A stretch of 7,717 nt of DNA from NCBI GenBank assembly GCA_002426555.1, contig DIQU01000028.1:1-7717 (forward strand), written 5' to 3'. This stretch comes from Firmicutes bacterium UBA5454. GTDB taxonomy: Bacteria > Bacillota > Clostridia > Caldicoprobacterales > DTU083. The notes beneath the pieces were generated by a model that saw only the letters and a program-made list of their open reading frames with translations, searched no databases and had not been told where the DNA came from. Shown one piece after another: positions 1 to 6,517 of this stretch (position 1 is its first letter; every line of letters begins with the position of its first letter). A program made the position numbers and the translations under genes.

Positions 1-34
1 CCAAAGTAAGCAGAAAACGAAGTATTTTCCGCAT
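1..34 (-). CDS. 5' end of a gene leaving the window, probably the PIN/TRAM-domain protein next to carD
   Basis: Only the first 11 codons are visible (MRKILRFLLTL, then one base). The start is well supported: an AGGAGGTG ribosome binding site lies about 6 bases upstream, and an extended -10 promoter lies just before it (64-72). The short basic start followed by hydrophobic residues fits the beginning of a membrane segment. In many Firmicutes the gene after carD (or after disA, as yacL in Bacillus) encodes an integral membrane protein with a PIN nuclease-like domain and a TRAM domain, and such proteins begin in a similar way. The identity is therefore an inference from position plus a very short N-terminus. 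The translation start is much more certain than the product. Confidence 0.5.
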   Translation of the reverse strand, partial: MRKILRFLLTL

Positions 35-63
35 ATTATCACCTCCTGATATCTATTATTATC

Positions 64-72
64 ATTATAACA
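64..72 (-). promoter_or_regulatory. extended -10 promoter of the partial gene at the left edge
   Basis: On the minus strand this reads TGTTATAAT, a perfect sigma-A -10 hexamer (64-69) preceded by the TGn extension (70-72). I see no good -35 at 16-18 bases, which is tolerated by extended -10 promoters. Transcription would begin near 57 and give a leader of about 23 bases. It lies downstream of the carD terminator, so the next gene appears to be transcribed at least partly independently of carD. Confidence 0.55.
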
Positions 73-101
73 GAAATTTATAAGGTATAATACGGAGAAT
101 G

Positions 102-130
102 AAAAATAAACAGCGTCATTCTGACGCTGT
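102..130 (-). terminator. intrinsic terminator of carD, overlapping its 3' end
   Basis: The arms 122-130 and 110-118 are perfectly complementary (9 bp, ACAGCGTCA paired with TGACGCTGT) around a 3-base loop (119-121). On the minus strand the stem is followed by TTATTTTT. The last sense codons of carD form the 5' arm and loop, and the TGA stop lies in the 3' arm. The T-rich tail is only on the minus-strand side, so it acts on carD transcription. Confidence 0.9.
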
Positions 131-610
131 CTCATGCAGGGTGATGTTGTCTATAAGTGAGGAAATCTCTTCTTCTTCGGTGGAAGTAGACAAACACAAT
201 TCACTAATGAGAATTTGCCTTGCATTGTTAAGCATTTTCTTCTCTGCGGAGGATAAGCCTTTGTCGCGGTCGCGGATCATAAGATCTCTTACTACATTAG
301 CCACTTCGTAAATATCGCCGGTTTTGATTTTCTCCAGATTTAAACGATAGCGTTTGTTCCAATTATCAGGCAGGGTGCCATATGGACTTTTCAGAATGCT
401 GACTACCTTATTGATATCCGTGTCGGGAATAATATCCCTCATCCCTAGCTCTTTTACATTTTTAGTTGGAACCATTACCCTCATTCCACCTATTGCAAAA
501 TTCAATATATAATATTGTCGTTTTTCACCAAGGATCTCCTTGACTTCAATTCCCTCTATGATGCCGGCACCGTGCATCGGATAGACCACCTTGTCACCTA
601 TCTCATACAT
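116..610 (-). CDS. carD: CarD/CdnL-family transcriptional regulator
   Basis: This 164-residue protein binds RNA polymerase and stabilises open promoter complexes, as known for CarD and CdnL proteins of mycobacteria, Thermus and Myxococcus. Residues 1 to about 60 form the RNA-polymerase interaction domain (Tudor-like; MYEIGDKVVYPMHGAG start, VMVPTKN at 46-51). Residues from about 65 onward are the helical DNA-binding part, with PDNWNKRYR at 81-89. Trp84 corresponds to the tryptophan that props open the -10 region in characterised CarD proteins, and GLSSAEKKML (118-127) is a typical family stretch. The length is normal for the family. The start at 610 has AGGAGG 8 bases upstream. Two candidate promoters lie at 697-763, and transcription ends at a terminator overlapping the last codons. 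Clostridial genomes often place carD after radA and disA; here it is separated from radA by an oppositely oriented gene. Confidence 0.93.
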   Translation of the reverse strand: MYEIGDKVVYPMHGAGIIEGIEVKEILGEKRQYYILNFAIGGMRVMVPTKNVKELGMRDIIPDTDINKVVSILKSPYGTLPDNWNKRYRLNLEKIKTGDIYEVANVVRDLMIRDRDKGLSSAEKKMLNNARQILISELCLSTSTEEEEISSLIDNITLHETASE

Positions 611-696
611 CCATGATGCCTCCTTTCAACAGAATAACTATTATTAGTTAAAATATAAGCACAAGCCATGAATCGGCCTTATTTACAATCACTATA

Positions 697-725
697 ATTA
701 TAGCACAAAAAAGATGAAAAGTCAA
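697..725 (-). promoter_or_regulatory. main candidate sigma-A promoter of carD
   Basis: On the minus strand TTGACT (720-725) is followed after exactly 17 bases by TATAAT (697-702). This is one base from consensus overall. Predicted transcription starts near 690 and gives a leader of about 80 bases before the carD start at 610. The leader contains a weak 5-bp AT-rich dyad but no terminator or riboswitch-like structure that I can recognise. Confidence 0.75.
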
Positions 726-734
726 AAACTGATA

Positions 735-763
735 TTTTAACATAGTACAATCCTGGTTGTCAA
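735..763 (-). promoter_or_regulatory. second, weaker candidate promoter of carD
   Basis: A perfect TTGACA (758-763) is spaced 17 bases from TTAAAA (735-740), a poor -10. It lies just upstream of the better promoter at 697-725 and has the same orientation. It could be a second start site or only an AT-rich coincidence. Confidence 0.35.
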
Positions 764-787
764 TTAAAAAAATATTTTATACAATAT

Positions 788-806
788 ATATACTCGGATA
801 TACTCG
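788..806. repeat. 9-bp direct repeat with 10-bp period in the carD divergent region
   Basis: ATATACTCG occurs at 788-796 and again at 798-806, one DNA helical turn apart. It sits upstream of both divergent transcription units, between the carD promoters and the plus-strand promoter. The spacing is compatible with side-by-side binding of a regulator on one face of the helix. No known operator is recognised, and the surroundings are AT-rich. Confidence 0.4.
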
Positions 807-863
807 AAAAAATCCCTTTTGCACAGGATTTGCATATTTCCAAGTTTTAAGATTTGGACCTCC

Positions 864-892
864 TTGACAAACGCGTTCAATTCCAGCATAAT
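864..892 (+). promoter_or_regulatory. sigma-A promoter of the plus-strand CxC/CxxC gene
   Basis: A perfect -35 TTGACA (864-869) is followed after 17 bases by CATAAT (887-892), which matches the -10 consensus at five of six positions. Transcription would start near 899, leaving a 27-base leader that contains the AGGAG ribosome binding site at 911-915. Confidence 0.8.
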
Positions 893-925
893 GAAATTAT
901 AGCAATAGGCAGGAGTGTTTTTTAA

Positions 926-1321
926 ATGAAAAATATTACCTTTACTGATTATCAAAACAAAATAGAAGGACAGTTGATTCGCCATCGCAGCATCCTTGAT
1001 ATTATGTCCAAGAATCAGGATGCAGTCTCAAGAGTCAATCGAGCAGTAGCAAAGGCAGTTACTGGTTGCGGTTGTATTGAAATTCATGCCAAAAAACAGG
1101 AAATCCCGGAAGATGGTTCTTTGGACAGCCTGGGAAGCTACATGGACAGTCATCTCACAGGTAATCTTTGCCCTCAGTGCAGCTCCATCCTGAAAGACGA
1201 ACTGGGCAGTCAGTTCTTCTACATGACAAGTCTGGCAAACACATTGGGTCTTAACCTGGATGATATTATTCTCCAGGAAGAAAAGAAAATGTCCGCTCTC
1301 GGGAAATATCATCTGCGATAA
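926..1321 (+). CDS. conserved clostridial protein with CxC and CxxC motifs, function unknown
   Basis: This 131-residue soluble protein has no signal peptide or membrane segment. Residues 1-45 look helical and basic (LIRHRSILDIMSK, SRVNRAVAKAV). A CxC motif follows (Cys48, Cys50, in VTGCGCIEIHAKKQ) and then a CxxC motif (Cys82, Cys85, in NLCPQC). These could together bind a zinc ion or another metal; that is inference. The C-terminus (NTLGLNLDDIILQEEK) resembles a short helical tail. From memory, clostridia encode similar proteins of about 130 residues that are often labelled as DUF1573-containing, but I cannot check this and assign no function. The start at 926 has AGGAG 10 bases upstream and a near-consensus promoter at 864-892. 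It is divergent from carD and convergent with radA, so it is the only gene here outside the minus-strand group. Confidence 0.82.
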   Translation: MKNITFTDYQNKIEGQLIRHRSILDIMSKNQDAVSRVNRAVAKAVTGCGCIEIHAKKQEIPEDGSLDSLGSYMDSHLTGNLCPQCSSILKDELGSQFFYMTSLANTLGLNLDDIILQEEKKMSALGKYHLR

Positions 1322-1372
1322 AAACAGCCTATGAACCACAACAAGAAAAGCCATAAAAAACACCTTGTGTAA

Positions 1373-1435
1373 TTACGGTTTTACATTTTTGCTGCAAATT
1401 CCCCATCTCAACAAACCATTATTTGATAGGTTCAT
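1373..1435 (-). other. possible 20-codon leader-like ORF or gene remnant after radA
   Basis: Two bases after the radA stop the minus strand reads AGGAG, a 6-base spacer and ATG (1433-1435). The frame stays open for 20 codons and stops at 1373-1375. The predicted peptide starts MNLSNNGLLRW and has no recognisable similarity. This is the position where clostridial operons usually carry disA, so the start site may be the relic of a lost gene, a real small peptide or chance. A very weak hairpin with a T run follows immediately (1355-1370). Confidence 0.2.
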
Positions 1436-1447
1436 CGAAAACTCCTG

Positions 1448-2830
1448 TTATTTTTTGTATTTACCAATTCCTACTGCCTGCAGTGCTTCCACCAGGGTGT
1501 GAACTGCTGTCAAAGTAAAATTCGATTCCACCTTGACCCTGCCGGTATTAGCCGGTACTATGGCTTGCCGGAAACCCATCTTTTGCGATTCCTTTATTCT
1601 ATGCTCCAGCTGTGAAACACCTCGTACCTCTCCTGCCAGGCCTACCTCACCAATTACCACAGTATGAGGATCCATTGGGCAGTCACAGAAGCTGGACGCC
1701 AATGCCATGGCCAAGCCTAAATCTACAGCAGGTTCATCTATCTTGATGCCGCTGGTTACTTTTACAAAAGCATCACTATTGCTCAAAGGTAAACCTACTC
1801 GTTTTTCCAATACTGCAATCAACAGCTGAAGTCGGTTAACATCAACTCCTGTTGTGGTTCTACGAGCGTTTTGATAATAGCTTGCACTAACCAGGGCTTG
1901 AACTTCTACCAAAACAGGTCTAGTACCCTCCATAACGGGCACAACTACACTTCCACTGGCACCAACCGGTCTTTCAGATAAAAACAACTCTGAAGCATTG
2001 GGGATATCAACCAAGCCTTCGTCTCCTATTTCATATACCCCTATTTCCAGGGCACCGAAACGATTTTTTACAGCTTGAAGAACTCGATATTGAGTGTGTC
2101 TTTCCCCTTCAAAATACAGCACCGTATCCACCATATGCTCCAGTACCCGGGGACCTGCAATTGCACCGTCCTTCGTCACATGACCTGCAATAAAAACAGC
2201 AGTGCCTGTATTTTTCGCTATACGCAAAAGCTGAGCAGCACATTCCCGGACCTGTACTACACTTCCCGGTGCAGAGGGAATATCGGGTTTATACACCGTT
2301 TGAATGGAGTCGATTATCAGCACCTTGGGATTTAAGCCCTTTCTGTACTCTTCTATTCTTTCCATATCCGCTTCAGCCATTACAAGAAACGTATCTGCCA
2401 TAGCAGCCAATCGCTCTGCTCTAAGCCGAACCTGTTGAGGGCTTTCTTCCGAGCTTACATATAAAACCGGGGGGCCCCAGCTCTCTGCTACTCGGCTGGC
2501 CAAATGGGTTAACAGTGTACTTTTTCCTATCCCCGGATCGCCGCCTACCAAAATGAAGGAGCCGGGTACAATCCCTCCACCCAGCACTCGATCCAATTCC
2601 AATGAACCACTTGGGAATCGCGGAGTTTCAGTAAAACTAACCTTGGATATGGAAACAGGTCTGGAAGAGGCACCTGCTGCTGCACCGATACCTCGGGGAG
2701 GCTCTTCACTTTGAATGACTTCTTCTACAATGGTATTCCATTCACCACAACTGCCACAATAACCAGCCCACTTAACAGAGTGCTGCCCGCAAGACTGACA
2801 TATCCAGGCAGTTTTTTTCTTTTTTGCCAT
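1448..2830 (-). CDS. radA: DNA repair and recombination ATPase RadA (Sms)
   Basis: RadA is a RecA-like ATPase that helps process recombination intermediates through branch migration. The 460 residues show the full family layout. A zinc finger uses Cys11, Cys14, Cys25 and Cys28. A RecA-like core follows with Walker A GGDPGIGKST (96-105), a Walker B region ending IIDS (172-175) and the RadA-specific KNRFG motif (255-259). A C-terminal Lon-like domain lies from about 286, with GEVGLAGEVRG at 394-404. No key residue is missing. I place the start at ATG 2830 because it gives the usual MAK start just before the zinc finger. A purine-rich GGAGAGGGG lies about 10 bases upstream (2841-2849). A TTG start at 2851 would put that site inside the gene. 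No clear promoter lies in the clpC-radA gap, so read-through from the ctsR operon is plausible. In Bacillus RadA interacts with DisA, whose gene is not next to radA here. Confidence 0.96.
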   Translation of the reverse strand: MAKKKKTAWICQSCGQHSVKWAGYCGSCGEWNTIVEEVIQSEEPPRGIGAAAGASSRPVSISKVSFTETPRFPSGSLELDRVLGGGIVPGSFILVGGDPGIGKSTLLTHLASRVAESWGPPVLYVSSEESPQQVRLRAERLAAMADTFLVMAEADMERIEEYRKGLNPKVLIIDSIQTVYKPDIPSAPGSVVQVRECAAQLLRIAKNTGTAVFIAGHVTKDGAIAGPRVLEHMVDTVLYFEGERHTQYRVLQAVKNRFGALEIGVYEIGDEGLVDIPNASELFLSERPVGASGSVVVPVMEGTRPVLVEVQALVSASYYQNARRTTTGVDVNRLQLLIAVLEKRVGLPLSNSDAFVKVTSGIKIDEPAVDLGLAMALASSFCDCPMDPHTVVIGEVGLAGEVRGVSQLEHRIKESQKMGFRQAIVPANTGRVKVESNFTLTAVHTLVEALQAVGIGKYKK

Positions 2831-2863
2831 TAGTCGTGTACCCCTCTCCAAACCTGTCTATAT

Positions 2864-2962
2864 TGCTATTGTCACTCTATAGCACTTGTTATCTATAAGC
2901 ACTTGTTATCTACAAGCACTTGCCATCCTGAACCGCTTGTCATCCTTAAGTATTGTCATCCA
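2864..2962. repeat. degenerate 17-bp tandem repeat between clpC and radA
   Basis: Units begin at about 2864, 2881, 2897, 2914, 2931 and 2948, with lengths of 17, 16, 17, 17, 17 and a partial last copy. The clearest copy is AAGCACTTGTTATCTAC (2897-2913). The copies drift progressively: the end of the unit changes from TTGTTATCT to TTGCCATCC to TTGTCATCC, and the last copy runs directly into the palindrome at 2954. On the minus strand the core CAAGTGCTTG is itself a short dyad. The array ends about 30 bases before the radA start. Confidence 0.75.
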
Positions 2963-3014
2963 GAACGCAGTGAAGGATCTTAGCTAAAGATTCCTCGCTG
3001 CGCTCGGCATGACA
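2954..3014. repeat. long imperfect palindrome of a dispersed intergenic repeat type
   Basis: Arms 2954-2981 and 2987-3014 (28 bases each) are complementary at about 22 positions around a 5-base loop. The ends are TGTCAT and ATGACA, the middle holds CGCAGTGAAGG opposite CCTCGCTGCG, and the inner stem is ATCTT/AAGAT. The sequence resembles the widespread GTCATTCTGAGCG...CGCTCAGAATGAC intergenic palindromes that I know from many unrelated bacteria; this is from memory. It begins 13 bases after the clpC stop and would form a stable hairpin in the operon mRNA. No T run follows on the minus strand, so it is not a standard terminator. It may protect or cleave the mRNA, or reduce read-through into radA. 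Confidence 0.8.
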
Positions 3015-3027
3015 CGATCTTTGTGTT

Positions 3028-5460
3028 TTATTTTTTATTAAAGACCAGCTTTTCATCCCCAAAATCCACTTGCACAGTATCTCCTATCTGAATTCGTCCT
3101 GCCAGGATTTCTTCAGACAAATTATCTTCTATCATGCGCTGAATAATACGCCGAAGAGGTCTGGCTCCATAATTGACATCAAAACCTTCCTTTGTCATAT
3201 AGGCTTGAGCTGCCTCTGAAACCTCCAAATAAATTTCCTGTTCAGCCAGCCGCTTAGCCACATTGTCTATCATAAGCCGGACAATTTGCTTCAAATCTTC
3301 GTCCTCCAAGGTATGGAATACGATGATTTCATCGATACGGTTAAGGAATTCGGGGCGGAATGTCTTCTTAAGATCTGCCATGATGTTGTCCTTCATCTTT
3401 TCGTATTCCGTAGCCTTCATATCATCAGTGGAAGTAAACCCAATTGTACTCTGCCGCCCTAAGGTATTGGCTCCAACATTGGAGGTCATTACCAAAACAG
3501 TATTGCGCATATCCACAGTACGTCCCTGTGAATCCGTCAGACGACCATCTTCCAATATTTGCAGCAGTATATTGAACACATCGGGGTGAGCTTTTTCGAT
3601 TTCATCAAAGAGAACCACGGAATAGGGCTTTCTTCTAACCGCTTCTGTAAGCTGCCCCCCATCATCATAGCCGACATATCCGGGAGGTGAACCTACCAGT
3701 CGGGAAACTGTATGGCGTTCCATATATTCTGACATATCAAGGCGGACCATGGCCTCTTCATCTCCGAAAAGTGCTTCTGCCAATGCTTTGCACAACTCGG
3801 TTTTCCCCACGCCTGTAGGACCCAGGAAGATAAAGGAGCCAACAGGTCTTTTGGGATCTTTCAGCCCTGCCCGGGCGCGACGGATAGCTCTTGATACTGC
3901 CTTTACCGCTTCGTCCTGACCAATCACACGTTTGTGAAGAATCTCTTCCATATTAAGTAATCTTTCAGTTTCGCCTTCTGTAAGCTTCTTTACAGGCACT
4001 CCTGTCCAGCTGGCAACTATTTGGGCTATTTCCTCTTCTCCAACGGTTTCTGAATGAGCAGTAGACTTTTTGTTCCAATTGGATTTCTTTTCCTCAATTT
4101 GCTCCTTGATTTTCTGTTCTGCATCACGGATTCTGGCAGCCTTTTCATAATTCTGATTCATGACCGCTTCTTCCTTCTCTTTCATGAGATTTTCCTGTTG
4201 GCTCTCCAGCTCTTTCAAATCCGGAGGAGTGGTAAAGGATTGCAGGCGAACACGAGAAGCAGCCTCATCTATCAGATCAATGGCTTTGTCAGGCAGAAAA
4301 CGGTCACTTATATAGCGATCTGACATTTCAACCGCTGCTTTTATAGCCTCATCTGTAATACGTACCTGGTGATGGGCTTCGTATCTATCTCGCAAACCAT
4401 TGAGAATTTGAACTGCTTCCTCAACTGTAGGTTCCCCTACCATAACCGGTTGGAATCTGCGTTCCAGTGCAGGGTCTTTTTCTACATATTTTCGGTATTC
4501 ATCCAGGGTAGTAGCTCCTATAGCGTGAATTTCCCCTTTGGACAGGGCAGGCTTAAGAATATTGGAAGCATCTATAGCACCTTCTGCTGCACCTGCACCA
4601 ATAATGGTATGCATTTCATCAATAAAGAGAATGATGTCCCCCGTTTTCCGAATTTCATCCATCATACTTTTCAGCCGTTCCTCAAATTCACCTCGATACT
4701 TTGCGCCGGCTACCATGCCCGCCAGATCCAAGGTAACTATCCTATTGCCCTTAAGCAGTTCGGGGATATTGCCTTCTTGTATCTTTTGAGCTAGACCTTC
4801 CGCAATAGCAGTTTTACCAACTCCAGCTTCGCCTATGAGAACTGGATTGTTTTTGGTTCGGCGGCTTAATATCTGAATAACACGCTGGATTTCATTTTCC
4901 CTTCCTATAACCGGATCCAGCTTTCCTTCTGCTGCCATTTCAGTCAAATCTCTTCCATATTGATCAAGAGTAGGTGATAGAGATTTTTTCCTGCTTCCAC
5001 CCTGATGGGATTCCGCACCTTCCTCCTTCAACAGATTAAGGATTTGCTCTCGTGCTTGCTGCAAATCAACACCTGAGTCCTTAAGAACACGAGCTGCCAC
5101 TCCTTCTCCTTCTCGAATCAGGGCAAGCAGCAGATGCTCGGTGCCCACATAATTGTGACCCAGATTTCTGGCTTCATGGAAGCTGAGCTCCATGATTCGT
5201 TTGGTTCTGGGAGTATAACCAAAACCTTCGGTGAAATTGTAATTTCCTTTTCCTACCAGGCTTTCTATCTGTTCTCGAATTTTTTCAATATCTGTTCCCA
5301 AGCTCTTTAGTACTTTAGCAGCAGCCCCTTCGCCTTCTCTTAACAGACCTAAAAGCAGGTGTTCTGTGCCCACATAATTGTGACCTAGATTTCTAGCCTC
5401 TTCCTGGGAATAGATTAACGCTCTTTGGGCTCGTTCTGTAAACCTTGCAAAAAATGCCAT
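3028..5460 (-). CDS. clpC: ATP-dependent unfoldase ClpC (Hsp100), partner of ClpP
   Basis: ClpC unfolds substrates, including phospho-arginine-tagged proteins, and threads them into the ClpP protease in the cytoplasm. The 810 residues are the normal length. The N-domain contains two near-identical repeats (GHNYVGTEHLLL at 26-37 and 101-112, each followed by REGEG). AAA module 1 has Walker A GEAGVGKT (210-217), pore loop KYRG (254-257), Walker B ILFIDE (277-282) and arginine finger region ALERRF (331-336). A middle domain with a UVR-like segment (about 411-460) is typical of ClpC and absent from ClpA. AAA module 2 has Walker A GPTGVGKT (547-554), pore loop GYVGYDD (594-600), Walker B VVLFDE (615-620) and sensor-2 GARPLRR (765-771). 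An IGF tripeptide at 673-675 matches the ClpP-docking loop. The start has AGGAGG 6 bases upstream, overlapping the mcsB stop, so the two genes are probably translated as neighbours. All catalytic motifs are intact. Confidence 0.98.
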   Translation of the reverse strand: MAFFARFTERAQRALIYSQEEARNLGHNYVGTEHLLLGLLREGEGAAAKVLKSLGTDIEKIREQIESLVGKGNYNFTEGFGYTPRTKRIMELSFHEARNLGHNYVGTEHLLLALIREGEGVAARVLKDSGVDLQQAREQILNLLKEEGAESHQGGSRKKSLSPTLDQYGRDLTEMAAEGKLDPVIGRENEIQRVIQILSRRTKNNPVLIGEAGVGKTAIAEGLAQKIQEGNIPELLKGNRIVTLDLAGMVAGAKYRGEFEERLKSMMDEIRKTGDIILFIDEMHTIIGAGAAEGAIDASNILKPALSKGEIHAIGATTLDEYRKYVEKDPALERRFQPVMVGEPTVEEAVQILNGLRDRYEAHHQVRITDEAIKAAVEMSDRYISDRFLPDKAIDLIDEAASRVRLQSFTTPPDLKELESQQENLMKEKEEAVMNQNYEKAARIRDAEQKIKEQIEEKKSNWNKKSTAHSETVGEEEIAQIVASWTGVPVKKLTEGETERLLNMEEILHKRVIGQDEAVKAVSRAIRRARAGLKDPKRPVGSFIFLGPTGVGKTELCKALAEALFGDEEAMVRLDMSEYMERHTVSRLVGSPPGYVGYDDGGQLTEAVRRKPYSVVLFDEIEKAHPDVFNILLQILEDGRLTDSQGRTVDMRNTVLVMTSNVGANTLGRQSTIGFTSTDDMKATEYEKMKDNIMADLKKTFRPEFLNRIDEIIVFHTLEDEDLKQIVRLMIDNVAKRLAEQEIYLEVSEAAQAYMTKEGFDVNYGARPLRRIIQRMIEDNLSEEILAGRIQIGDTVQVDFGDEKLVFNKK

Positions 5461-5470
5461 ACTATACCTC

Positions 5471-6517
5471 CTAACCTTCCTTTGTTAAAATTTTTTCTTT
5501 CATAGTTTCTCTAATAACATCCGCTCTTATAATATCTATTTCACTTGCATCAGCGGATTTGCCCGATTTTTTGACTATACCGGCAGGCTGACCTATGGTC
5601 ATCAGACCATCTATTTTTTCCAGGGTGAAGGCTGAAACCAAGCCCAAACTGACACCCAGACGAATCTGAGAAATCAATGCCATAAACTCCTTAATTTCCA
5701 ATACCCGGGCATTTTGTAATATGCCGATGCTTCGCCAAACAGCATCATCAAATTGGATACCGCTGGTTTTATATAAAGCCTTTCTGGCAAAGCGTTCCTT
5801 ATCAATGATTTGTTTGCAGGCAATGGTTAGATTACTTATAATATCATCTTCCGAAGGTCCAAGTGTAATCTGATTGGAAATTTGGTAGATACTGCCTAAA
5901 GCTTCGCTTCCTTCCCCATAAATTCCTCTTGCTGTAAGACCAATTTTGGAAATGGTCTGAAGTATGACATTCATCTGCTTGTTCATTGTTAAAGCCGGCA
6001 GATGCATCATTACTGAAGAGCGAAGTCCTGTTCCTACGTTGGTTGGGCAGCAGGTCAAATAACCCAGCTTCTCATGGAAGGCATATTCCACCTGTTCTTC
6101 AATTACATCATCCACTTTGCTCAGCACTTCCCAAGCCTGATTCAGCTGGAGCCCGGGCAGGATGCATTGCATACGGATATGGTCCTCTTCATTTATCATT
6201 ACTGTAACTTTTTCTTTGGTATCCAGTAAAAGAGCGGATACTTTGATGTTCTCCATAAGATCCTGACTTGCCAGATGCCGCTCTACAAGAATCTGCTGCT
6301 CCACCGCAGGTACATCCCTCATATACATAAAATTGAAGCGAGGTTCTTCAAGGGATGTATTGCTGGAAAAACAGCTTCTTATCTTTTGTGCAACCTGTTC
6401 TCCATGCTCGGGCTTCATAATGGAGGGGAAAGGTATGTTGGCTACATTTCGGGCAATACGAGTCCGACTGGAAAGCACCACATCACGTGCCGGACCGGTT
6501 TCATTTATCCAGCTCAT
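5471..6517 (-). CDS. mcsB: protein arginine kinase McsB
   Basis: McsB belongs to the ATP:guanido phosphotransferase family and phosphorylates arginine side chains, marking proteins (including CtsR) for ClpC-ClpP. The 348-residue product shows the family blocks: SSRTRIARN (16-24, nucleotide and substrate binding), the catalytic NEEDHIR (109-115), CPTNVGTGLRSS (157-168, with the conserved cysteine) and RGIYGEGSEA (197-206). Near the C-terminus the phospho-arginine-binding motif known as RDxxRA reads IDIIRA (327-332), so the first arginine is isoleucine. I chose ATG 6517 because AGGAGG (6527-6532) is 9 bases upstream and the protein then starts MSWINETGPARD, as in relatives. ATG 6523 is only 3 bases from that site, and an upstream extension to 6568 adds 17 residues unlike the family. 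The gene overlaps mcsA by 17 bases and ends 10 bases before clpC, which indicates coupled translation. Confidence 0.96.
   Translation of the reverse strand: MSWINETGPARDVVLSSRTRIARNVANIPFPSIMKPEHGEQVAQKIRSCFSSNTSLEEPRFNFMYMRDVPAVEQQILVERHLASQDLMENIKVSALLLDTKEKVTVMINEEDHIRMQCILPGLQLNQAWEVLSKVDDVIEEQVEYAFHEKLGYLTCCPTNVGTGLRSSVMMHLPALTMNKQMNVILQTISKIGLTARGIYGEGSEALGSIYQISNQITLGPSEDDIISNLTIACKQIIDKERFARKALYKTSGIQFDDAVWRSIGILQNARVLEIKEFMALISQIRLGVSLGLVSAFTLEKIDGLMTIGQPAGIVKKSGKSADASEIDIIRADVIRETMKEKILTKEG

Noticed and set aside
764..985. Minus-strand frame of 73 codons over the divergent control region
   Set aside because: It covers the plus-strand promoter and gene start, is AT-rich with no motif, and has no convincing ribosome binding site.
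1028..1363. Minus-strand open frame of 111 codons opposite the CxC/CxxC gene
   Set aside because: It is antisense to a gene with a better promoter, ribosome binding site and conserved-looking motifs, and its product looks like low-quality shadow sequence.
1355..1370. Possible radA terminator: ACAC/GTGT hairpin followed by a T run on the minus strand
   Set aside because: The stem has only 4 AT/GC pairs with a 3-base loop, which is too weak to call, although its place in the convergent gap is suitable.
2954..3014. The clpC-radA palindrome as an intrinsic terminator
   Set aside because: The stem is long, but no T run follows on the minus strand, and the sequence resembles a dispersed repeat rather than a terminator.
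2831..3027. A radA promoter in the clpC-radA gap
   Set aside because: TATAGA-like hexamers exist inside the tandem repeats, but none has a fitting -35 at 16-18 bases.
4369..4794. Long plus-strand open frame of 141 codons inside clpC
   Set aside because: It lies wholly antisense to a certain gene, has no ribosome binding site or recognisable domain, and is explained as a shadow frame.
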